From NCBI RefSeq assembly GCF_018613155.1, contig NZ_JAGGQU010000018.1:139144-183692 (forward strand): a DNA stretch of 44,549 bases, written 5' to 3'. A program made the translations under genes and the position numbers. Position 1 is the first letter of the stretch. Each line of letters begins with the position of its first letter. This stretch comes from Bacillus sp. ISL-55 (GTDB taxonomy: Bacteria; Bacillota; Bacilli; Bacillales; Cytobacillaceae). The notes beneath the pieces are model-generated. The model had not been told where the DNA came from, did not search any database, and was given only the letters and a program-made list of their open reading frames with translations. This document shows positions 9,651-17,857 of this stretch, piece after piece.

Positions 9651-10310
9651 TTATTCCCCCTTAGATTTTTTAGGCATGACTGCCACACGATGGTTCGGTA
9701 CATCCAAAGCCCTTGTGACGGCCTCGATAATCCATTTTTTCACTTGTATATTTTCGGCACCATTGGCTACAACGAGGACTCCTCTGATTTCCGGCTTCTT
9801 TGTCTCAAGAACGATTGGAACCTCTTTTTCACCGTTACGGATAATGACCAGCTGCTCATCCTGTGAAGCGTCCTGAACCTTGCGTTTGCCGCCTTCACGG
9901 TCGGTTTCATCCGTAGTCTGTGATTGGATCACCGTGTTCTTCTCCAGAACCTTTTTTTCAGTGGCATCTACGTTTACGAGGACTGTGACATCCCCGACGC
10001 CATTTATACCTTCGAGCATTTCTGTAAGCTGAGCTTCATAAGCCTCTTCATACTCGGAAATGATGTCATTTCCTGCCGATTTCTTTTGCCCGAATACCGC
10101 CGCATCCTCTTCAGTCTCTGTCTCCTTAGTGGCTGTAACTGCCATATCAGGCTTTTGATCTCCAAGGATATTGCCTATGAGCATGATTGCTGCCCCGAAC
10201 AGGACGACAATCATTAAGTATTGGTATTTGCCAGATTTCTTTTCTGGCGGTCCTTCCTTGCCGCTCAATTGCTTCTTAAGCCAGCTTAGTGGACCCTTCT
10301 CATTGTCCAT
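9651..10310 (-). CDS. spoIIIAG: Stage III sporulation protein AG
   Basis: Forms the large ring of the SpoIIIA-SpoIIQ channel in the space between the two sporulation membranes. The 219-aa protein has a short cytoplasmic start, one membrane helix (YLMIVVLFGAAIMLIGNIL, about residues 26-44) and the ring-building motif region with LEGINGVGDVTVLVNVD and a C-terminal domain VKKWIIEAVTRALDVPNHRVAVMPK. The ATG of MDNEKG is chosen because a GGGGGGAG site lies 8 nt upstream; an in-frame GTG three codons earlier is too close to it. It overlaps the end of spoIIIAF. Confidence 0.94.
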   Translation of the reverse strand: MDNEKGPLSWLKKQLSGKEGPPEKKSGKYQYLMIVVLFGAAIMLIGNILGDQKPDMAVTATKETETEEDAAVFGQKKSAGNDIISEYEEAYEAQLTEMLEGINGVGDVTVLVNVDATEKKVLEKNTVIQSQTTDETDREGGKRKVQDASQDEQLVIIRNGEKEVPIVLETKKPEIRGVLVVANGAENIQVKKWIIEAVTRALDVPNHRVAVMPKKSKGE

Positions 10311-10929
10311 GCTCGTCACTCCCCCCTTCTATCATTATTTGAATAGACTTTTCAGGAACATTCCATTTCTCTGACAGAAGAGAAGATATTTGATCTGTAT
10401 TCTGAGAGGTTTGTTTTGATGGAAGGGGTGCGTCCGTATCAATTTCTACTTCTCTTACTACTGCCACAGTCTCTCCCTCATCTTCGGCTTTTTTTACATG
10501 CACGATGACATACTTCAGGTTTTCAGGGAAAGGCCGCTGATCCTGATCATTTACTTCAAGTTCGATCTTAGCAATCTCCATTCCTTGCTGTTCCATCAAC
10601 TCCTCCTCTGCGGCTGTTTGCAATTGGACAGCCATTGTTTCTAAAATATATGCATGCTGGGATGCTTGTATTTCTTTTTTCTGAAATTCTATTGAATTTT
10701 TTATATTTTCATCCTCCAAACTATTGAATTGGCCCATTGAAGCGATGGCTGATTCAAAGTCAGAAGTAAACAGTTTCATGACCGGAGACAGGATGATGGC
10801 GATTAAAATCAATCCGGTGACAATTTTCGTATATTTCTGGAAGCTGGAATTAGGCAGCAGCATGTCAAGGACAGTCGCCAGGAGAATGAAGATAATAATA
10901 TTGGTAATCCACTCTTTAATAAAATCCAT
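10300..10929 (-). CDS. spoIIIAF: Stage III sporulation protein AF
   Basis: Membrane component of the SpoIIIA complex with a soluble ring-like domain. The 209-aa protein has two N-terminal membrane helices (about 7-26 and 37-54), with the family signature YTKIVTGLILIAIILSPVMKLF, followed by a hydrophilic domain of about 150 residues. A GGGGGGAG ribosome site precedes the ATG. The stop overlaps the spoIIIAG start, consistent with coupled translation. Confidence 0.93.
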   Translation of the reverse strand: MDFIKEWITNIIIFILLATVLDMLLPNSSFQKYTKIVTGLILIAIILSPVMKLFTSDFESAIASMGQFNSLEDENIKNSIEFQKKEIQASQHAYILETMAVQLQTAAEEELMEQQGMEIAKIELEVNDQDQRPFPENLKYVIVHVKKAEDEGETVAVVREVEIDTDAPLPSKQTSQNTDQISSLLSEKWNVPEKSIQIMIEGGSDEHGQ

Positions 10930-10942
10930 TTCTTCTCCCCCC

Positions 10943-12151
10943 TTACCTCACCATCATCGTTAGATTTCCAGCGGCAATAATGACCGTGATCGTCAGGAAA
11001 AACATCAATGAAACAATCCCCAGCGCTGCAAATACATAGATGATACTTTTGCTGATAATATCCAGACAGGTAATGACTGGCCCGCCTCCCAAAGGCTGCA
11101 GGATGGCGGCTGCGAATTTATAAATAAATGCGACCATCAGGATTTTTACTGCTGGAAAGGCAGCTATAATTAGCAAAATGGCCACACCCGCAAGACCGAC
11201 TGTATTCTTAAGCAGCATCGAGGCGCTAATGACAGTGTCCGTCGCATCCGTGAACACTCTGCCAATTACTGGTACAAAGTTTCCGGTAATGAATTTGGCC
11301 GTCTTGACTGTCACCCCATCTGTCACTGCCGCAGACGCCCCCTGGACAGAAATGACTCCCAGGAATACGGTCAGTAAAATTCCCAGCAGTCCGACACTCC
11401 AGTTCCTGAGCATACTGGCCAGCTGTGTGACCTTGTAATGCTCCGACAGGACACTGACAATGCTTAAAAGTGTGGAGAGAAACAAAAGTGGCAGCACCAC
11501 ATACTGGATGAATAGCCCGCTCGTGTTCATCATGAAAAGGATAACTGGATGGAAAAAAGCTGCGGATATCAGGCCGCCAGAAGTTGCCATCAGGGCCAGG
11601 AGCAGCGGTATCAAAGCCAGGATGAATTGAATCATTGTACTTATCGTGTCATTTGTGTAATCTACTACAACATGGAAACTGTTGAGCGCAATTATGATGA
11701 GAACCATGAACACAATTGAATAGGCAACTTTGCTTATGGTGCTTTTTTCAAAGGAATTTTGCAGGGCTTGAAGAAACATGCTGAATACGGTGAGCAATAT
11801 CAGCGATCCTAACAATTTCCCATTGACGATAAACTCATGGAATGCAAAGTTCAGTATGCCTTTGAACCATTCTTTCAGTGAAAACTTTTTTTCACCGCTG
11901 ATGAAATCATATAGACTGCCTTTCTGGCTTTCTGGTAAATAGCCATCATATTTATTGATGATATCCTCCCAGAATGCTTTCAGTTCATCGATATTCAAGT
12001 CCTCAAGCTGGGCTCCGGCGATTTTATCCGGATTGATCAAAGAGCTGGTTTTCTCTTCATCTCCAGCAGCTTGTACACCCGGAGTGAGAAAAAATAACTG
12101 GATCAATACAATGCCAAGTATGAACTGCAAACGCTGCTTCAACTTTTTCAC
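10943..12151 (-). CDS. spoIIIAE: Stage III sporulation protein AE
   Basis: Polytopic membrane protein of the mother-cell channel complex. The 402-aa product has a cleavable-looking signal (residues 7-28, ending PGVQAA), a periplasm-side segment and about six to eight further hydrophobic segments; QGASAAVTDGVTVKTAKF and NFVPVIGRVFTDATDTVI are family-like. The start is uncertain: a GTG at 12149-12151 is itself part of the sequence AGAGGTG, which would serve as ribosome site for a TTG at 12140-12142. It is separated from spoIIIAD by a 211-nt gap, unusual inside this operon. Confidence 0.92.
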   Translation of the reverse strand: MKKLKQRLQFILGIVLIQLFFLTPGVQAAGDEEKTSSLINPDKIAGAQLEDLNIDELKAFWEDIINKYDGYLPESQKGSLYDFISGEKKFSLKEWFKGILNFAFHEFIVNGKLLGSLILLTVFSMFLQALQNSFEKSTISKVAYSIVFMVLIIIALNSFHVVVDYTNDTISTMIQFILALIPLLLALMATSGGLISAAFFHPVILFMMNTSGLFIQYVVLPLLFLSTLLSIVSVLSEHYKVTQLASMLRNWSVGLLGILLTVFLGVISVQGASAAVTDGVTVKTAKFITGNFVPVIGRVFTDATDTVISASMLLKNTVGLAGVAILLIIAAFPAVKILMVAFIYKFAAAILQPLGGGPVITCLDIISKSIIYVFAALGIVSLMFFLTITVIIAAGNLTMMVR

Positions 12152-12164
12152 CTCTTTATGAAAG

Positions 12165-12256
12165 GCTCTTTTCTCAAATTTCGTTGCTATTTGACTACAA
12201 AACAGGATTTTATGACCATTTTTCTGGTAAAGTTGTCTTTTTTATGAGAAAAGAGC
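12165..12256 (-). repeat. Perfect 12-bp inverted repeat in the spoIIIAD-spoIIIAE gap
   Basis: GCTCTTTTCTCA (12165-12176) and its exact complement TGAGAAAAGAGC (12245-12256) are 68 nt apart. In the operon RNA they could form a long-range hairpin whose 3' arm ends about ten nt before the spoIIIAE ribosome site. A smaller dyad, TAAAATC and GATTTTA, lies at about 12299-12320. There is no U-run after the large stem, so it is not a classic terminator. No reading frame fits the gap 12152-12362. Confidence 0.7.
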
Positions 12257-12362
12257 ATGCAAACTTTATTCCGAACTGCAAAATGGCCTTATATTAGGTT
12301 AAAATCGGCTTTAGGATTTTAACAACAATCTTTACGAAAACAGCCTTATGAAAAGGCCTGGG

Positions 12363-12752
12363 TCAGCCCGGAATCAAGCGAATGATTGTTTCGATCATTA
12401 CAGTGAGAATCGGAATAGCCATTGCCAGAATAAGAATCTTCCCGCCTAATTCTATTTTGGAAGCAATAGCTCCCTGGCCTGCATCTTTTGTGATTTGGGC
12501 CGCGAATTCGGCGATATAGGCGATTCCGATGATTTTCAGGATTGTTTCAACATAAACGAGATTTACTTTTGCATTCGCCGCCAGCTTCTGGATCATTGAT
12601 ATGATCTGGTAGATTTGGTCAACCAGAAAAAGGAAAATGGCCGAACCAGTGAACACAATCAGTAAGAAGGCAAAGTTTGGCTTTTGTTCCTTGACAATCA
12701 AGGCCAGGAAAGTCGCAATCAGTGCTACACCTGTTATTTGAAGGATCTCAAT
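12363..12752 (-). CDS. spoIIIAD: Stage III sporulation protein AD, apparent ATT start
   Basis: Small membrane protein of the SpoIIIA complex. Starting at ATT (12750-12752) gives a 129-aa protein beginning M-E-I-L-Q-I-T-G-V-A-L-I-A-T-F-L, which lines up with the known N terminus of the B. subtilis protein. A strong AAGGGAGGG site lies 7 nt upstream of the ATT. The first in-frame ATG, GTG or TTG is a TTG at 12699-12701, inside the first membrane helix and without a ribosome site; it would cut off 17 residues. The rest (IVKEQKPNFAF, VDQIYQII, TKDAGQGAIASKIELGGK) is highly conserved. It follows spoIIIAC by 14 nt. Confidence 0.9.
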   Translation of the reverse strand: MEILQITGVALIATFLALIVKEQKPNFAFLLIVFTGSAIFLFLVDQIYQIISMIQKLAANAKVNLVYVETILKIIGIAYIAEFAAQITKDAGQGAIASKIELGGKILILAMAIPILTVMIETIIRLIPG

Positions 12753-12766
12753 GGCAAAGCCCTCCC

Positions 12767-12973
12767 TTACCCTTGAAATAGGAAAACAGATTTAATTTTT
12801 TGAAAGAGGTCGTCGACAATCGAAGCGACCATGAAAAGGATGTAGATGAACCCAAACAAGGTTACCCACTGCGCATATTCCTTCTTTCCCACCTGATCGA
12901 GAATAGTGTGTAAAAATGCAACGACGATGCCTACACCTGCGATTTTAAAAATAATATCCACTTCAAGACCCAT
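12767..12973 (-). CDS. spoIIIAC: Stage III sporulation protein AC
   Basis: A 68-aa protein with two membrane helices (about 7-26 and 36-53), the normal size for SpoIIIAC. It starts MGLEVDIIFKIAGVGIVVAF and carries DQVGKKEYAQWVTLFGF between the helices. Part of the mother-cell side of the forespore channel. It lies between spoIIIAB and spoIIIAD with short spacers and a GGAGGA site just upstream. Confidence 0.94.
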   Translation of the reverse strand: MGLEVDIIFKIAGVGIVVAFLHTILDQVGKKEYAQWVTLFGFIYILFMVASIVDDLFQKIKSVFLFQG

Positions 12974-12992
12974 CTTGTCCTCCTCCTATACG

Positions 12993-13508
12993 CTATATCA
13001 GTAAGATGATTAATAGTAAGCCAGATAAAAAGCCGATACTTTTCACCATTTTTTCGTACTTCATTTGTTTTTCGCAGGCATCTGCTTCTTCTCTTTCCAG
13101 ATGCGAGATCGTCAGCAGGATTTGTTTTTGCTGAGAATGCCGGTCATGCCTGCCGAGCGTCTCACCAAATTGCTTCATAATTTCAAACTCTCCCTGTTTG
13201 AAGGCTGTCAGTTTCCATACTTCTTTCAAGCTTTCTTCCCATGCGGCTTTCACCGTTGTATCTGATTCTGTCAGCTTTTTAGAAAAGGCTTCAAAAAACC
13301 AGGATAAAGGCTTAGACATCTGGGCAGCGAGTTTTCTTGAGGCATCATGCAGCGGTGTGTGACCATACATGATCTCTGCTTCCAAAGATTGCAATGCCGA
13401 CTTCAGGAGCCGAAGCTGTCTTGGACGCTCGCTAAGATGCCTTGATGCCTCGAAACCTGTCCAAGTCGTGGCCAGGATAATTAAAATAGCGCCAATTATT
13501 TTTACCAT
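12993..13508 (-). CDS. spoIIIAB: Stage III sporulation protein AB
   Basis: SpoIIIAB resembles GspF-type inner-membrane platform proteins. The 171-aa product has an N-terminal helix (VKIIGAILIILATTWTGF), the conserved RPRQLRLLKSALQSLEAEI, GHTPLHDASRKLA and ETLGRHDRHSQQKQI, and a C-terminal helix (SIGFLSGLLLIILLI). Its ATG directly follows the spoIIIAA stop (TAA then ATG), so it is translationally coupled to the ATPase. Confidence 0.94.
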   Translation of the reverse strand: MVKIIGAILIILATTWTGFEASRHLSERPRQLRLLKSALQSLEAEIMYGHTPLHDASRKLAAQMSKPLSWFFEAFSKKLTESDTTVKAAWEESLKEVWKLTAFKQGEFEIMKQFGETLGRHDRHSQQKQILLTISHLEREEADACEKQMKYEKMVKSIGFLSGLLLIILLI

Positions 13509-14432
13509 TTATGTCACTCTCACTTTTTGGCGAATTTCTTTCCCGCTTGCTTCCCTGATCGAGGTAATTGTTCCCGGGCCAGAAATCCTTCCAAGCTCCA
13601 CAAACCTATCAAAAATCCCCATCTCCAAAATTGGCTTCAAAGTTGGCCTTTTTTTTATATCCTCGAGTGAATCTCCATGTGTTGTCATGATTAATTTTAT
13701 TCCCGCATTAACGGCTTCAAGAATTGCTTCTCCGTCTTCTTTGCGGCCAATCTCATCAACGACCAGAACATCGGGGCTCATTGAGCGGATCATCATCATC
13801 ATCCCCTCGGCCTTGGGGCAAGAATCCAGGATATCAACTCTTGGTCCAAATGTAAGTTGAGGAACTCCTTTTACACACCCAGCTATTTCCGATCTTTCAT
13901 CCACAATGCCAGCTTTTAGAGGAGGTAATTTTTTATCTGGAATTCCGCTGGAAATCATCCTTGCTATATCCCTGAGCAGCGTGGTTTTTCCTGTCTGTGG
14001 CGGCCCGATGATCATCGTATGTTTCCAGCCATTCTGGTAAATGTATGGAAGCAACGGCTCTGCGATCCCGATTTTTTCTCTTGCTATCCTCAGATTAAAG
14101 GAGGAGATATCCCTGATTGCTTTGACAAAGCCATTTTCAAGAATTACCTTTCCTGCAAGACCGACACGATGGCCTCCAGCAATAGTGATATAGCCACGCT
14201 TTAATTCTTCCTCCAAGGTATACATAGAAAAATGCCCTAGCTTGTTCAATAGCTGGACAGCATCCTCAGGCGGAATGATATACGGCAGGAATTGTGGCTT
14301 TCCTCTCACCGTTATTTCAAGCGGCCGGTTAATCCGTATCCGCACTTCTTCCATTCCATCTTTGTCATAAGGAGGCACTGCATCCAGCAATTCCGCAATT
14401 CGTTTCGGCAAAAAAGATAAGATATCGTCCAT
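13509..14432 (-). CDS. spoIIIAA: Stage III sporulation protein AA, secretion-type ATPase
   Basis: ATPase that energises the SpoIIIA-SpoIIQ channel. The 307-aa protein (the same length as in B. subtilis) has Walker A GPPQTGKTT (143-151), Walker B VLVVDEIGR (222-230) and the upstream AGGHRVGLAGK region. The start is one of two adjacent ATG codons (14430-14435) after AGGAGG; the second has the better 7-nt spacing. A longer open frame runs upstream to 14660, but it would cross the sigma-E promoter and is not coding. First gene of the operon. Confidence 0.95.
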   Translation of the reverse strand: MDDILSFLPKRIAELLDAVPPYDKDGMEEVRIRINRPLEITVRGKPQFLPYIIPPEDAVQLLNKLGHFSMYTLEEELKRGYITIAGGHRVGLAGKVILENGFVKAIRDISSFNLRIAREKIGIAEPLLPYIYQNGWKHTMIIGPPQTGKTTLLRDIARMISSGIPDKKLPPLKAGIVDERSEIAGCVKGVPQLTFGPRVDILDSCPKAEGMMMMIRSMSPDVLVVDEIGRKEDGEAILEAVNAGIKLIMTTHGDSLEDIKKRPTLKPILEMGIFDRFVELGRISGPGTITSIREASGKEIRQKVRVT

Positions 14433-14462
14433 CATCGATCCTCCTGACATACGCTTACTTAA

Positions 14463-14491
14463 TATGTATGCCTGCTTGGCCACTTTATGAC
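14463..14491 (-). promoter_or_regulatory. Sigma-E promoter of spoIIIA
   Basis: On the minus strand GTCATAA (14485-14491), 14 nt, then CATACATA (14463-14470). Both boxes and the spacing agree with the sigma-E consensus, and the spoIIIA operon of B. subtilis is known to be sigma-E dependent. Transcription would start near 14456, about 20 nt before the ribosome site of spoIIIAA. Confidence 0.8.
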
Positions 14492-14645
14492 CGGCAGATT
14501 CGCGAATGGTTGATAGAGAGATTTTATTGAATTTGATTAAATATGATGGTGAGCTATTTTTCAGAAAAGCTTTTTGCTGCATCGCGCAAAACGAAATAAT
14601 ATCTCTTTTAAACGAAAAGAATAGTATCGAAAGGAGTTGATCACT

Positions 14646-14798
14646 ATGAATGAGGATCACAAGAAGTTCCAGAAAGTCCAGAGAGACGACCGTGCTTCCT
14701 ATCTTGGGGGTGGCAGAAGTCCAAAGGAATCACCGATGACAGACCCTAAATATAACAACAAGAATGACACTGACAAATCACCTGGAGCTGGAGAGTAA
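14646..14798 (+). CDS. Small hydrophilic protein of unknown function
   Basis: A 50-aa frame with ATG 9 nt after a clear AAAGGAG. The product (MNEDHKKFQKVQRDDRASYL at the N terminus) is rich in Lys, Asp, Asn, Gly and Pro, has no hydrophobic segment and looks disordered; it contains a Gly-Gly-Gly stretch and ends in Ala-Gly-Glu. I do not recognise a family. Size and composition resemble small spore proteins, but no SASP motif is visible. It sits divergently from spoIIIA, with about 155 nt between the sigma-E promoter and its start, so sporulation expression is possible but not shown. Confidence 0.6.
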   Translation: MNEDHKKFQKVQRDDRASYLGGGRSPKESPMTDPKYNNKNDTDKSPGAGE

Positions 14799-14907
14799 TA
14801 CATTCAGTTCCTTTTATCCAGTCCATGCTTTTTTCTATGACCGTTATTTGTTTTTCAATAACAACATAGAAATAGGTAATAGAAAAAGTAGTGTGGAGGG
14901 ATAATGG

Positions 14908-15573
14908 ATGGGTAATGGATTGTATACAGGCTACCGTGGCAACAGTAACGGAAATGGAAAGAAGATCACTGTTAGTGGAGAAGGTTCTGTGTTCGCTGCG
15001 CCAAACAGGGGGACAGCAACGGTTGGCGTTCGGACAGAAAATCAAAACCTGCAAACTGCACAGGCTGAAAATGCCGAAAAATCTAATGGAATGTTAGCAG
15101 CCATACAAAAACTTGGGATTGCAAAGGATGATATTAAAACGGCCGATTTCCGGATCGATCCGATTTACACCTATGAGGACGGCAAGCAGTTCTTTCAGGG
15201 ATATCGCGTCACACATCTGTACAGTATCACGATCAGAAACCTTGCACAGGCAGGCCTGATCATCGACACTGCTGTTGAAAATGGTGCAAACGAGATCATG
15301 AACATACAATTTTCAGTTGCAGAGCCTCAGGAATTGTACAATCGGGCACTTTCCATGGCAGTGGTCGATTCATACACCAAAGCCCAAACTGTAGCCAGGA
15401 CAATCGGAATCCAAACTGCCATTTCCCCTCTCACGATTACCGAAGAAACACAGAAAGGTTCACCAGGCCCCTTCCTGGTTGCTTCATTAGATACAAGCAG
15501 CGGAAGCGGGACGCCGATTGAACCAGGACAACTGGAAATCAAAGCAACAGTTACAGGAACATATATTGGTTAA
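14908..15573 (+). CDS. SIMPL domain-containing protein (DUF541)
   Basis: A 221-aa protein with the SIMPL/DUF541 pattern: an early KKITVSGEGSVFAAPNRGTA strand pair, a helical AENAEKSNGMLAAIQKLGI, then IKTADFRIDPIY, the ISNAVDTAVENGANEI-like IIDTAVENGANEIMNIQF, and the C-terminal ALSMAVVDSYTKAQTVARTIG. Family members are mostly cell-envelope proteins of unclear function. Here I see no signal peptide or membrane segment, so it may be cytoplasmic or spore-located. ATG follows GGAGGG by 7 nt. It is not at this place in B. subtilis. Confidence 0.85.
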   Translation: MGNGLYTGYRGNSNGNGKKITVSGEGSVFAAPNRGTATVGVRTENQNLQTAQAENAEKSNGMLAAIQKLGIAKDDIKTADFRIDPIYTYEDGKQFFQGYRVTHLYSITIRNLAQAGLIIDTAVENGANEIMNIQFSVAEPQELYNRALSMAVVDSYTKAQTVARTIGIQTAISPLTITEETQKGSPGPFLVASLDTSSGSGTPIEPGQLEIKATVTGTYIG

Positions 15574-15583
15574 TAACTCTGCA

Positions 15584-15611
15584 AAAGTCAGGCCTATTGC
15601 CTGGCTTTTTT
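15584..15611 (+). terminator. Terminator after SIMPL gene
   Basis: GTCAGGC pairs with GCCTGGC across a 5-nt loop, followed by six T on the plus strand. Confidence 0.85.
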
Positions 15612-15727
15612 GTGGTATGACAGTATAAGATGAACATGCAAAGCTCAGCTGACACAATTTGTCTATATCCACTTAAAAATTTTTAGGTTAAAATACCTCT
15701 ATATGTATTTATCAAGGAGAGATGATC

Positions 15728-16093
15728 ATGAAGAAATTAATTGCGGCATTTATGTTACTATTGTTGATTACCGGCTGTTCGAGCGGCGGTTCCTATACTG
15801 ATGTTTCTGTCGATGAGGCAAAAGAATTGATAGATAGTGGAGATGTACAGGTTTTGGATGTACGTACACCTGAAGAACTCGCAGCAGGACATATTCCAGG
15901 TGCGAAATTAGTTCCATTGCAAGTCATTGAGAGCATGCTTTCCGAGCTGGATAAAGACCAAAAATATTTAGTCGTCTGCCGCAGCGGCAACCGCTCTACG
16001 GAGGCAAGCGGAATCCTGGTGAAAAATGGCTTCAAGAATATTTACAATATGACCGGCGGTATGAATGAGTGGAAGTTTGAGATTGAGCAATAA
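15728..16093 (+). CDS. Rhodanese-domain lipoprotein
   Basis: A 121-aa membrane-anchored rhodanese. The first 17 residues are a lipoprotein signal ending in the lipobox LITGC (Cys17). The remaining residues form one rhodanese domain with VLDVRTPEELAAGHIPGA and the active-site loop CRSGNRS (catalytic Cys84), ending in MTGGMNEWK. It would handle sulfane sulfur or act in redox chemistry outside the membrane; the substrate is unknown. The second ATG is chosen because AAGGAG is 8 nt upstream of it and only 2 nt from the first. Followed by its own terminator. Confidence 0.9.
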   Translation: MKKLIAAFMLLLLITGCSSGGSYTDVSVDEAKELIDSGDVQVLDVRTPEELAAGHIPGAKLVPLQVIESMLSELDKDQKYLVVCRSGNRSTEASGILVKNGFKNIYNMTGGMNEWKFEIEQ

Positions 16094-16141
16094 GAAAAGT
16101 GAATGCACCTTGGCAGCCGGGACAGGCGACGCAAATCAATC

Positions 16142-16169
16142 AGCATCTCGTTAAGAAGAGATGCTTTTT
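16142..16169 (+). terminator. Terminator after rhodanese lipoprotein
   Basis: GCATCTC pairs with GAGATGC over an 8-nt loop, followed by five T on the plus strand. Confidence 0.8.
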
Positions 16170-16175
16170 GCATAT

Positions 16176-16203
16176 AAAAAAACCTGCTTTTCAGCAGGTT
16201 TTT
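16176..16203 (-). terminator. Terminator after efp
   Basis: AAACCTGC pairs with GCAGGTTT around a 6-nt loop; on the minus strand a U-run follows. It ends the efp transcript and may also act as a second stop for the plus strand. Confidence 0.85.
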
Positions 16204-16213
16204 AGATTATGAA

Positions 16214-16771
16214 TTAAGCACGAGATACATAAGATGCATCAGTTGTGTTGATGATCAGTTTGTCGCCCTGGTTGATGAAGAAAGGAACCTGTACTGTAAG
16301 GCCAGTTTCCAATGTAGCAGACTTAGTACCGCCAGAAGAAGTGTCACCTTTGATACCAGGTTCTGTTTCTGTTACTTCAAGTTCAACAGAGTTTGGAAGC
16401 TCGACACCAAGAGTTTCGTGTCCAAATTGCATGATGTATACTTCCATGTTTTCCTTAAGGAATTTCAACTCATATTCAATAGAAGAACCTGGCAATTCAA
16501 TTTGCTCGTAGGATTCATTATCCATGAATACGTGCTGGTCGCCGCTAGCATACAGGTATTGCATTTTGCGGTTTTCGATTTGTGCTTTCGCTACTTTCTC
16601 ACCAGCGCGGAAAGTTTTTTCCTGGATCGCTCCTGTACGAAGGTTGCGAAGCTTTGAGCGAACAAAAGCCGCTCCTTTTCCTGGCTTTACGTGTTGGAAA
16701 TCAAGGACACGCCAAATGCCATTGTCCACTTCGATTGTTAATCCGGTACGGAAATCGTTAACTGAAATCAT
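16214..16771 (-). CDS. efp: Elongation factor P
   Basis: Translation factor that relieves ribosomes stalled on polyproline. The 185-aa protein has the three-domain EF-P layout: the N-terminal KOW-like domain with [12 protein letters not shown], where Lys32 is the residue modified in Bacillus; the OB domain with [20 protein letters not shown]; and the C-terminal [20 protein letters not shown] with [21 protein letters not shown] lies 7 nt upstream of the ATG. It is 21 nt downstream of the aminopeptidase gene on the same strand, as in B. subtilis. Confidence 0.97.
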   Translation of the reverse strand: MISVNDFRTGLTIEVDNGIWRVLDFQHVKPGKGAAFVRSKLRNLRTGAIQEKTFRAGEKVAKAQIENRKMQYLYASGDQHVFMDNESYEQIELPGSSIEYELKFLKENMEVYIMQFGHETLGVELPNSVELEVTETEPGIKGDTSSGGTKSATLETGLTVQVPFFINQGDKLIINTTDASYVSRA

Positions 16772-16792
16772 TATTCGTCCTCCTAATGTGTC

Positions 16793-17854
16793 CTATAGTA
16801 TGATGAGTTCCTTAGTAGAATGTGTCAGTGACTCATTATGGTCTTTCGTAATAACAGTATCATCCTCTATTCTTACTCCGCCAAGTCCAGCAATGTAGAT
16901 TCCTGGCTCAACAGTCACAACCATGCCAGTTTCAAGGACGGTATCGGATCTGAAAGAAAGACCAGGTCCTTCATGTACTTCCAGTCCAATTCCATGGCCT
17001 GTAGAATGGCCAAAATACTCTCCGTATCCTTTTTCCGTGATAAAGTTGCGGGTAAGCGCATCAGCTTCCTTGCCCGTCATGCCCGGCTTGATGCCTGCCA
17101 TTCCGCGGAGCTGAGCTTCAAGTACAATATCATAGATTTCCTTTAGCTTGTCTGAAGGGCTGCCTACTGCTAATGTACGGGTAATATCGGATACATATCC
17201 ATTATAATATGCCCCATAATCCAGGGTTACAAAGTCTCCTGCCTCGATCACTTTGTCACTTGCTACTCCGTGTGGAAGTGCTGAACGGTAGCCGGAAGCT
17301 ACAATGATATCGAATGAAGAGGATGTTGCTCCTTGTTTTCTCATGAAGAATTCCAGTTCATTTGATACTTCCAGCTCTGTTCTGCCCGGACGGATAAACT
17401 CAATTATATGTGTAAACGCAGCATCTGCGATGGCTGCTGCTTCCTTTAATATCTTAATCTCTGAATCGGTCTTAATCAAGCGTAACTTTTCGATTTCACC
17501 TGATACGGGCACTAATTCAGCTTCCACGACCTTATCGAAAGTTTTATAAGCTGAATATGTAACATGGTTTTCTTCGAAGCCGAGCTTTTTTATTCCAAGG
17601 TTTTTGGCTTGTGAAGCCACTTCATCCTGAATCAGTCCTTTATGCAGGACCACATCGTACCCTTCGCATTGTTTTGCAGCCTGCTCAGTGTACCTGAAAT
17701 CCGTGATGAATAATGCTTTTTCTGCACTGATCAACACCATGCCGGCAGAACCAGTGAACCCTGTCATATATCTTCGATTGTAATCACTTGTGACCAGCAT
17801 GCCATCGATTCCGAGCCTTTGAAAGCTCTCACGCAATTTTTGAATTTTTTCCAT
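16793..17854 (-). CDS. yqhT: Xaa-Pro aminopeptidase family (M24) YqhT
   Basis: Cytosolic metallopeptidase of the M24B family that should cleave bonds next to proline. The 353-aa protein has an N-terminal creatinase-like domain (about 1-125) and the pita-bread catalytic domain with expected metal ligands Asp212 and Asp223 (LDYGAYYNGYVSDITRT), His287 (HSTGHGIG), Glu316 (TVEPGIY) and Glu330 (VRIEDD). It lies between aroQ and efp, and the pairing with efp, both dealing with proline, is conserved in Bacillus. Confidence 0.93.
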   Translation of the reverse strand: MEKIQKLRESFQRLGIDGMLVTSDYNRRYMTGFTGSAGMVLISAEKALFITDFRYTEQAAKQCEGYDVVLHKGLIQDEVASQAKNLGIKKLGFEENHVTYSAYKTFDKVVEAELVPVSGEIEKLRLIKTDSEIKILKEAAAIADAAFTHIIEFIRPGRTELEVSNELEFFMRKQGATSSSFDIIVASGYRSALPHGVASDKVIEAGDFVTLDYGAYYNGYVSDITRTLAVGSPSDKLKEIYDIVLEAQLRGMAGIKPGMTGKEADALTRNFITEKGYGEYFGHSTGHGIGLEVHEGPGLSFRSDTVLETGMVVTVEPGIYIAGLGGVRIEDDTVITKDHNESLTHSTKELIIL

Positions 17855-17857
17855 AAC

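Noticed and set aside
13509-14660. Longer SpoIIIAA with 76 extra N-terminal residues
   Set aside because: The extension has no ribosome site and contains the sigma-E promoter; the family starts at MDDIL or nearby.
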